Assembly (NCBI GenBank): GCA_910578935.1
Contig: CAJTSM010000001.1
Location: forward strand, 182,038 to 246,037
From: an uncultured Oscillibacter sp.
GTDB taxonomy: Bacteria; Bacillota; Clostridia; Oscillospirales; Oscillospiraceae
Reading direction: 5' to 3'
DNA length: 64,000 nucleotides
This document shows positions 58,489-64,000 of this stretch, one piece after another. The position numbers and the translations under genes were made by a program. How positions within the stretch are numbered: position 1 is the stretch's first letter; every line of letters begins with the position of its first letter. Under the pieces are notes generated by a model. It ran no database searches and was not told the DNA's origin. It worked only from the letters and a program-made list of their open reading frames with translations.

Positions 58489-59873
58489 GTATGCCGCACC
58501 ACCTCAAACCGCTCCAGGGTATATTTCTCCCTTGAACTGATACCGCCCTTCTGCCGGGCGATATCAATCTGCTGCTCCACCGTGTCCACACCCTCCAGGT
58601 CGGGCAGTAAAAGGCCCCGGCGGCCCCCGCAGGAGACAATCACACCGTACTTTTTCACATCCAGCTCCGCTGGGGAGAAGATAGGCTCCGGCAGACCCAA
58701 CACGTCCACGCTGTACTCCAGGCTATCCAGCTCCGACGCCGTTACAGGCGGGAAACGCGGGTCACGAGAGCAGGCGGAGACGGCGTTCTGGACAATCTCC
58801 CAAGCCACCCTCTCCGTGGTGGGCCCGGTGGTGCCGATACAGCCCCGGAGCTGGCTGTGGGCATGGAGGGAGACGAAAACTCCGGCGGCCCGATCCGTCA
58901 TCTCGACGGGCAGACCGTCCGGCAGACGTTCCAGCCGCTTTCCTGTTCTCACAAAGGTTTCCAGGGACAGCCGGGCCAACTTGACCCAAGGGTCCTCGGA
59001 GGCCTTTTTCTCCGCCAGCCGGACCCGTTCCGCCGCCTCACACTGTTCCCCGAACCGGCGGTTTTCGTCCGGGCCGGTGACGGCAAAAACCGCCACCCCA
59101 TAGCCCACGCCGGTGACGCCCTCGTAGCTGAGGAGCTCCGCCTCCACCGCCAGACCGTCCAGCGCCCCGGCCATGATCTGGAAGGAGCGCAGGCCGCACT
59201 CCGCCGCCCGGTCACAGAGCCCTGAGTCTATGGTGAGGAATTGGAGAAAGTCCCCGGCGGCCATGGCCTCGGTGATCTGGCGGTCGAACTCCGGCCCCTC
59301 CGGGGCGAAGCCGTAGGGCCCGTCGTCCTTCAGCTTGTGGGACAGGTCCCCGCTGGCAATGAACACCGCCCTGCGCCCCAGGGCTTCCACCGCCTGGGCG
59401 ATGCACTGCCCCAGCCGGTAGTGGTCCAGGGGAGAGAACCCGGACAGACCGGCGCGGAGGATGGGACAGTCCACCCCGGCCTCCCGGAAGAAGTACAGGG
59501 GCACAAACGTACCATGATCCAGAGCCGGGTCCCGTTCCCCCAGCATTCCAGCTCGGAGATCGGCGGACCCGGCCCGGCGGATGACCTCCTCCCGCAACAG
59601 GGTGTCGTATTCTGCGGACAGCCTCGTCTGGGCCGCGCCAAAGGCGGACATATCTCCGAAGGCGCCCTGTCCCGGGGAAATATGGAAGTAGTCGGCGTAC
59701 ATGATCTGATGGGGTGAGGTGATGATCAGCACCTCCGGCTTCCAGGCCGCTGCCTGCTTCGCAGCGGTCCGGTATGCGTTAATGGTGGCCTGGACCTCTC
59801 GTTCCCGCCCGCATCCCACGGTAGAGACGATCAGCGGCGGATGAGGGACGATCACTGCTCCGAGAATAGACAT
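58485..59873 (-). CDS. Memo-AMMECR1 fusion protein (AmmeMemoRadiSam system A/B)
   Basis: The 462-residue protein joins two domains. Residues about 1-265 are Memo-like (LigB dioxygenase superfamily), with VPHPPLIVSTVG, LGERDPALDHGTFVPLYF and IASGDLSHKLKDDGPYG, and metal-type His residues. Residues about 285-460 are AMMECR1, with AGVFVSLHAHSQLRGCIGT and SRDPRFPPVTASELDSLEYS. Together with AmrS these form the conserved three-part AmmeMemoRadiSam set, whose biochemical role is not established. The fusion strongly suggests physical coupling of the two domains. Confidence 0.88.
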   Translation of the reverse strand: MSILGAVIVPHPPLIVSTVGCGREREVQATINAYRTAAKQAAAWKPEVLIITSPHQIMYADYFHISPGQGAFGDMSAFGAAQTRLSAEYDTLLREEVIRRAGSADLRAGMLGERDPALDHGTFVPLYFFREAGVDCPILRAGLSGFSPLDHYRLGQCIAQAVEALGRRAVFIASGDLSHKLKDDGPYGFAPEGPEFDRQITEAMAAGDFLQFLTIDSGLCDRAAECGLRSFQIMAGALDGLAVEAELLSYEGVTGVGYGVAVFAVTGPDENRRFGEQCEAAERVRLAEKKASEDPWVKLARLSLETFVRTGKRLERLPDGLPVEMTDRAAGVFVSLHAHSQLRGCIGTTGPTTERVAWEIVQNAVSACSRDPRFPPVTASELDSLEYSVDVLGLPEPIFSPAELDVKKYGVIVSCGGRRGLLLPDLEGVDTVEQQIDIARQKGGISSREKYTLERFEVVRHT

Positions 59874-59930
59874 ATCAAATTCTCCTTGTCTAAATAGTTT
59901 GCACCAGCGTATAAAAGATCGGGACCGCGC

Positions 59931-60690
59931 TTACTGGCGGTTCAGTTTCTCCCGCAGCTCCTGGAAAACTTGCGCTTTCAAATTTTCGTTCAAAGCCTTT
60001 TTCACTTTTTCCATCGCGGCGTCTCTCTCCGCCACCTGCGCAGACCAGGCCTTAACCGGCCGCACTCATATTTCCCTTCATGCAGCGGGCGTAGTATTTT
60101 TTATATGCCTGCTTATACATTTTCCAAGTGTTTTTATCTTGGATCTTCTTCTCAAAGGCTGTCCGTGCTCCCGCCTCCCGGCAGGCCCTGCTCTCCTCTC
60201 CAAGTGCGATCCGCTCACAGTACATCGTCCGGTTTCCCTGCTCGTGGAGGAATCAGCGTCCGCACAGACGGCGCTGGCGCGGCGCGTTGCCGCGCTCGAT
60301 GTCCTTTCCTAATTCCGCATAGAGAACATCGCGCAGAGAGGAAAACACATACCCTTCCGCCATAACTCCAGTGCCGTCCTGGATCGGGTGAAAAGCAAAG
60401 CACATGGGACAAGCCACCGCCTGTTTTTCCGGCCGGAGAAACGGCATCGCATCCATCCTCTCACGTAGGGCTTGAGGTGTCTGCCAAAGGTCTGAAGCAG
60501 ACGCTCCAAATCTCGAAGCAGTCAGATGCTCTCATTGGCGGTTTTCGAGATATCCCCATCTATAAAAACGCGGTAACAGCGGCGCCATACTTGAATAGTC
60601 CCTGATTTTTGTTCCAATACCCAACGCCGCAGAAATCCACAGTCATCGGAAAAGTCAGTTTCGGAAAGTTCATAGTATGGCCTCCTCGGA
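59931..60690 (-). pseudogene. Frameshifted DUF6076-like gene
   Basis: Pieces in three frames on the minus strand line up into one protein: LERLLQTFGRHLKPYVR, then CPMCFAFHPIQDGTGVMAEG, YVFSSLRDVLYAELGKDIER, then AFEKKIQDKNTWKMYKQAYK and KYYARCMKGNMSAA, and finally MEKVKKALNENLKAQVFQEL ending at 59931. This order and content resemble DUF6076 proteins, which carry a treble-clef-like Cys motif and often occur in accessory regions. At least three frameshifts or stops make it non-functional. Confidence 0.6.
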
Positions 60691-60846
60691 AATAGATGAT
60701 ATCTTAAACTTTAATCAGGCATTCTTTGATGCGTTCTGCTACAAGAGTAAGAAAACAGAGTATCTCAAAAATCTATACTTAGGGCTTAATTACAGGGGTG
60801 AGTTTTATCAATATCAGATTAACGATATTTTTGAATGTAGAAATTA

Positions 60847-61007
60847 GGCTCTGTTTGAAAATTGCCGGAATGCCCAACGGCGAGGAATTTTTACGCTGGG
60901 CGAGGCGATTTTCCGCAGGAATCCTGACGGATTTCAAGGGAAATCAACGAAGCATCCGCGGAAAAAGATCCGCCGTTTGGGCGTTTTGGCATTTTTCAAA
61001 CAGGGCC
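60847..61007. repeat. MITE-like element, copy B
   Basis: Terminal inverted repeats GGCTCTGTTTGAAAATTGCC (left) and GGCATTTTTCAAACAGGGCC (right) bound 161 bp. TA dinucleotides flank both ends, as for IS630/mariner-type target duplication. Internally GCCCAACGGCGAGG and AAAAAGATCCGCCGTTTGGG match copy A at 35067-35235. Confidence 0.8.
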
Positions 61008-61060
61008 TAGATAGGATATTATTTGGCTTTAAAAGAATTTGTCCTTATTCTGCCATAAGG

Positions 61061-61204
61061 GCATACCCCTTCGCAACAATGGAACTGCAAAACGGTGTAG
61101 ACGTGAAAACGTTGTCCACCATGCCGGGACACTATGACGCCGGGTTTGCCCTCCGCACCTACACCCATGCCACCCGCCAAAAGCGGGATGAGGCCGCCTA
61201 CATG
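61061..61204 (+). pseudogene. Remnant of a Tn916-type tyrosine integrase
   Basis: The frame reads FATMELQNGVDVKTLSTMPG and HYDAGFALRTYTHATRQKRD, the C-terminal catalytic end of Tn916-like integrases with the nucleophile Tyr in RTYTHAT. The rest of the gene is missing, and MITE copy B lies directly upstream. It is 250 bp from the tRNA-Thr gene, a usual target for such enzymes. Confidence 0.75.
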
Positions 61205-61235
61205 ACAAGTGATGCAAAACTGCACGAAACACAGC

Positions 61236-61266
61236 AAGAGCGCCGGATTTTGCATCCGGCGCTCTT
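61236..61266. terminator. Hairpin after the integrase remnant
   Basis: AAGAGCGCCGGAT (61236-61248) pairs perfectly with ATCCGGCGCTCTT (61254-61266). It probably was the integrase terminator. Confidence 0.55.
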
Positions 61267-61419
61267 ACGTCGTTTCCAGACCTTTCCCAGTGTGGGGCAG
61301 GTTGTGGGTCTTGACCGTTCCTCGCAAAAGAAAGCCTCCGCAGAGTCTGCATCTGGAAAGAATTATTGCGAGTCGAAAAGAGGGCGAAATGCGGGCCGAA
61401 GATTTATCCAAGAAATTGA

Positions 61420-61455
61420 GAAAGCGGCGAAAATCAAATGATTTTCGCCGCTTTC
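61420..61455 (-). terminator. Terminator of tRNA-Thr
   Basis: A nearly perfect palindrome (AAAGCGGCGAAAATCA with its complement, 61421-61454) directly follows the tRNA 3' end on the minus strand. Confidence 0.75.
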
Positions 61456-61531
61456 TGGAGCTACTGATGTGACTCGAACACACGACCTGCTGATTACGAA
61501 TCAGCTGCTCTACCGACTGAGCTACAGTAGC
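61456..61531 (-). tRNA. tRNA-Thr (anticodon CGT)
   Basis: The 76-nt sequence folds into a full cloverleaf: acceptor GCTACTG/CAGTAGC, D arm GCTC...GAGC, anticodon stem GCTGA/TCAGC with loop TTCGTAA, T arm GTGTG-TTCGAGT-CACAT, and an encoded CCA. The anticodon is CGT, reading ACG (Thr). It is the only intact RNA gene seen in the window. Confidence 0.95.
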
Positions 61532-61557
61532 GTATTTCGTTTTTTGCAGCGCGGTTT

Positions 61558-61591
61558 GGCAATTATGAATCAGCTGCGCTACACGAGCATC
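61558..61591 (-). other. Degenerate tRNA 5'-half-like fragment
   Basis: The minus strand reads GATGCTCGTGTAGCGCAGC followed by TGATTCATAATTGCC, resembling a damaged D arm and anticodon arm (compare TAGCTCAG and CTGATTCGTAATC of the intact tRNA). It lies just upstream of tRNA-Thr and may be a relic of a second tRNA gene. Confidence 0.35.
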
Positions 61592-61922
61592 TTATGAAAA
61601 CCGGCTATTTTCGCATTCTATTTTTTGCTATACCTTCAACAGCTGGCAGTCCAAGTAAACGCATTTCTATGAAAAACGACCTTCCTTAAAACCGTGGGCT
61701 ATTATACCACAGATTACAAATCCCGTCAACCACGTTTTTTAGATTTTTATGCCGCGCCGCCTTTTGCCGAAGCCTTACCGCTTTTCATGTTCTCCATTTT
61801 GGATTTCTCTGCCCAGGCCTTGTTTGAAGAAAGACCCAACTGTATAGCCTTCCGGATCTCCTTAAAAACGGCAGGCCCCGCTTTTTCGCAAAGCGGAGCC
61901 TGCCCCTCTATTCTTCAGGATT
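61592..61922. other. Spacer between tRNA-Thr and guaB
   Basis: No gene is visible. AGGCTCCGCTTTGCG-type inverted sequence at about 61874-61902 (GCAGGCCCCGCTTTTTCGC then GCGGAGCCTGC) is a likely guaB terminator on the minus strand. The rest shows no clear signal. Confidence 0.45.
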
Positions 61923-63434
61923 TCAATTTCTCCCCGCCGCGCCGGCGGAATCCTTCAGCAGCACATCGTGTGCGCCGCCCTCCACGATGGAGACAGAGCT
62001 GACCAGGGTCAGCTTGGCCTTGTTCCGGAGCTCAGGGATCGTCAGCGCGCCGCAGTTGCACATGGTAGAGCGAATTTTTGCCAGAGTGGTGGCCATGCCG
62101 TCGGATAGGGCTCCGGCGTAGGGGACATAGGAGTCTACACCCTCCTCAAAGCTCAGCTTCGCCGCGCCGCCCAGGTCGTAACGCTGCCAGTTCCGGGCCC
62201 GGGCACTGCCCTCGCCCCAGTACTCCTTCATATAGCTGCCGCCAATGAGGATCTTGCTGGTAGGACTTTCGTCAAACCGGGAGAAGTACCGGCCCAACAT
62301 GCAGAAGTCCGCCCCCATAGCCAGGGCCAAGGTAATGTGGTAATCCTGGACAATGCCGCCGTCGGCACAGATGGGAACATAAACGCCGGTTTCCTCAAAG
62401 TAGCGGTCCCGCTCCGCCGCCACGTCGATGACCGCCGTGGCCTGACCCCGGCCAATACCCTTGGTTTCCCGGGTGATACAGATGGAGCCGCCGCCGATGC
62501 CGATCTTTACAAAATCCGCCCCGGCGTCCGCCAGGAAGCGGAAACCCTCGCCGTCCACCACATTGCCCGCACCCACCTTCACCGTGTCGCCGTAGCGGTC
62601 CCGAATCCATTTCAAGGTTCGGGCCTGCCACTCGGAGTAACCCTCGGAGGAGTCGATAACCAGCACATCTACCCCGGCATCCACCAGGGCGGGGACCCGG
62701 TCGGCGTAGTCCCGGGTATTGATGCCCGCGCCGACAACGTAGCGCTTTTGGCTGTCCAGCAGCTCCAGGGGGTTTCCCTTGTGGGAGTCGTAGTCCTTGC
62801 GGAAGACGAAACTGACGAGACGCCCGTCCTTCGAGACAATGGGCAGGGCGTTGAGCTTCCGGTCCCAGATGATGTCGTTGGCCTCTTTGAGGCTGGTGCC
62901 CTCCGGCGCGTAGATCAGCTTGTCAAATGGGGTCATGAAGTCTGTGACGGGGGTGGCGGGGTCTAGGCGGCTGACCCGATAGTCCCGGCTGGTAACCAGC
63001 CCTAACAGCCTGCCGGTTCCGGTGCCGTCGTCGGTGACAGCCATGGTGGAATGGCCGCTGTGCTCTTTCAGCGCCAGCACATCCGCCAGGGTGTCCCCCA
63101 CCCGGAGGTTGGAATCGCTGGTAACAAAGCCCGCCTTGTAATTCTTCACCCGGCGGACCATCTCCGCCTGCTGCTCTACGGGCTGAGAAACATAGATAAA
63201 AGCGATACCGCCTTCCTTGGCAAGGCCGATGCCCATCTGCTCACCGGAGACAGCCTGCATCACAGCGGACACCATGGGCACGTTCATGGTCAAGGAACAC
63301 TCCTCACCCTTTTTAAACTTCACCACCGGGGTCTTTAAAGTGACATTGGCGGGGATGCACTCGGCGGAGGAGTAACCGGGAACCAGAAGATATTCGCTGA
63401 AGGTGTGGGAGGGCTCAGAGAAAAAGTAGGCCAT
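61923..63434 (-). CDS. guaB: IMP dehydrogenase
   Basis: The 503-residue enzyme oxidises IMP to XMP, the committed step of GMP synthesis. The TIM barrel is split by two CBS domains (about 95-220, with LGLVTSRDYRVSR and LNALPIVSKDGRLVSFVFRK). The catalytic Cys lies in IGIGGGSICITRETKGIGRG, and ADGGIVQDYHITLAL follows. ATG 63434 fits the ribosome site AATGAGGT. It lies between tRNA-Thr and purL, and has its own promoter. Confidence 0.95.
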   Translation of the reverse strand: MAYFFSEPSHTFSEYLLVPGYSSAECIPANVTLKTPVVKFKKGEECSLTMNVPMVSAVMQAVSGEQMGIGLAKEGGIAFIYVSQPVEQQAEMVRRVKNYKAGFVTSDSNLRVGDTLADVLALKEHSGHSTMAVTDDGTGTGRLLGLVTSRDYRVSRLDPATPVTDFMTPFDKLIYAPEGTSLKEANDIIWDRKLNALPIVSKDGRLVSFVFRKDYDSHKGNPLELLDSQKRYVVGAGINTRDYADRVPALVDAGVDVLVIDSSEGYSEWQARTLKWIRDRYGDTVKVGAGNVVDGEGFRFLADAGADFVKIGIGGGSICITRETKGIGRGQATAVIDVAAERDRYFEETGVYVPICADGGIVQDYHITLALAMGADFCMLGRYFSRFDESPTSKILIGGSYMKEYWGEGSARARNWQRYDLGGAAKLSFEEGVDSYVPYAGALSDGMATTLAKIRSTMCNCGALTIPELRNKAKLTLVSSVSIVEGGAHDVLLKDSAGAAGRN

Positions 63435-63465
63435 GGCAGACACCTCATTTCTATAAATTCTACGC

Positions 63466-63495
63466 AGTATACACTACTTTTAGGGGCCTTGTCAA
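63466..63495 (-). promoter_or_regulatory. Promoter of guaB
   Basis: On the minus strand TTGACA (63495-63490) and TATACT (63471-63466) are spaced by 18 bp. Transcription would begin about 25 nt before the start codon. Confidence 0.8.
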
Positions 63496-63510
63496 GTCCC
63501 TGCTTCAGAG

Positions 63511-63660
63511 GGGGAGTGTCCAGTTGCACATTTTATAGCAGGGCCATCGTGTAGGGGCCGCCGCCCCCGGCGGCCTGCCGGTACAAGGATTGGGCCCCGC
63601 ATCGGCCCGCCCAAGGGGGGCGGCCCCTACAGGATCAAATCTCCCCATTGGACACTCCCC
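63511..63660. repeat. Nested inverted repeats between guaB and purL
   Basis: Outer 12-bp inverted repeats GGGGAGTGTCCA (63511-63522) and TGGACACTCCCC (63649-63660) enclose an inner GC-rich inverted repeat GTAGGGGCCGCC / GGCGGCCCCTAC (63551-63630). The form suggests a GC-rich element inserted in a small repeat or MITE. Related GC-rich repeats occur near 13660-13760. Confidence 0.65.
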
Positions 63661-63661
63661 T

Positions 63662-64000
63662 TCAGAGGCTGAAATAGTCCCTGGCAGCCTGGAAAAGCTG
63701 GAGGTCGTAATTGCCGGGGACATTTTGATACAGGCCGGGGCCGATCCGCTCGGCGTGGCCCATTTTGCCGAAAATACGGCCGTCGGGAGATGTGATGCCC
63801 TCCACAGCCCAGATGGAACCATTTGGATTGAAGTCCGGGTCCATCGTGGGAAGTCCCTCCAGGTCTGCGTACTGAGTGGCAACTTGACCTGCCGCCGCAA
63901 GCTTTTGCAGGAGCTCCGGCGGGCAGAGGAAGCGGCCCTCCCCGTGGGAAATCGGAACGGCGTAGACCTCTCCGGGATTCACCCGGGCCAGCCAGGGGGA
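63662..64000 (-). CDS. purL: Phosphoribosylformylglycinamidine synthase, C-terminal part
   Basis: The visible 112 residues, running off the right edge, are the end of the glutaminase domain of a single-chain FGAM synthase. They contain VPISHGEGRFLCP (with the catalytic His and Glu), QYADLEGLPTMDP, NPNGSIWAVEGITSPDGRIFG (given here only as motif) and KMGHAERIGPGLYQNVPG. The enzyme catalyses the fourth step of purine synthesis. About 1100 N-terminal residues lie outside the window. Confidence 0.92.
   Translation of the reverse strand, partial: SPWLARVNPGEVYAVPISHGEGRFLCPPELLQKLAAAGQVATQYADLEGLPTMDPDFNPNGSIWAVEGITSPDGRIFGKMGHAERIGPGLYQNVPGNYDLQLFQAARDYFSL

Overview
The window is 64 kb of a GC-rich, strictly anaerobic, spore-forming Firmicute. 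The best fit is the class Clostridia, family Oscillospiraceae (relatives of Oscillibacter, Flavonifractor or Lawsonibacter). This is inferred from the clostridial rnfCDGEAB operon, the anaerobic ribonucleotide reductase nrdDG, sporulation-linked genes (a SleL/YaaH-type hydrolase, a SpoVB-like flippase, a spore-surface-like protein), TrmFO, a single-chain PurL and the AmmeMemoRadiSam genes. No rRNA operon and no CRISPR array is present. One intact tRNA gene is seen, tRNA-Thr(CGT) at 61456-61531.

Layout. 1-4710 is the right end of an integrated element. It carries a BRCT-protein fragment, small hypothetical genes, a HigBA-type toxin-antitoxin pair, a candidate type I toxin with an antisense RNA, three copies of a 17-bp palindrome, and a large serine recombinase at its edge. 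The recombinase ends inside a spore-cortex hydrolase gene (4690-5568) that is cut off in mid-domain, which recalls skin-type intervening elements. 5.7-9.5 kb holds a YkvI-like membrane protein, a bactofilin and a large membrane protein of unknown function. 9.7-21 kb is a minus-strand housekeeping block: rnc, acpP, plsX, trmFO, topA, dprA, a SPOUT methyltransferase, folC and folT behind a THF riboswitch. 21-26.5 kb is the Rnf operon.

26.6-35 kb holds an Asp/Glu racemase, a SpoVB-like flippase, a KdpDE-like two-component pair without kdpABC, nrdDG, an Xre regulator and cutC. 35.4-38.6 kb has a chemoreceptor and a spore-surface-like protein. 38.7-48.7 kb is a sialic acid (N-acetylneuraminate) catabolic island: ROK kinase, AGE-type epimerase, RpiR regulator, YesL, SGNH esterase, ABC binding protein with two permeases, YhcH and NanA. 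The gene set predicts NanA cleavage to ManNAc, epimerisation to GlcNAc and then phosphorylation by the ROK kinase. The transporter ATPase, NagA and NagB must lie elsewhere.

48.8-51.8 kb encodes a roughly 1000-residue protein with flagellin-like ends and a Gly-rich repeat core, the most unusual gene in the window. It is followed by tcdA and mnmA. 53.9-61.5 kb is a decayed region: a DnaA-box cluster, remnants of a LytS-type kinase, an ATP-binding regulator, HsdR, a DUF6076 protein and a tyrosine integrase, tRNA-like fragments and a MITE. Two intact AmmeMemoRadiSam genes lie inside it. The window ends with guaB and the 3' part of purL.

Coordinates, motifs, promoters and hairpins were read directly from the sequence. 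Family assignments rest on recognised motifs and not on a database search.
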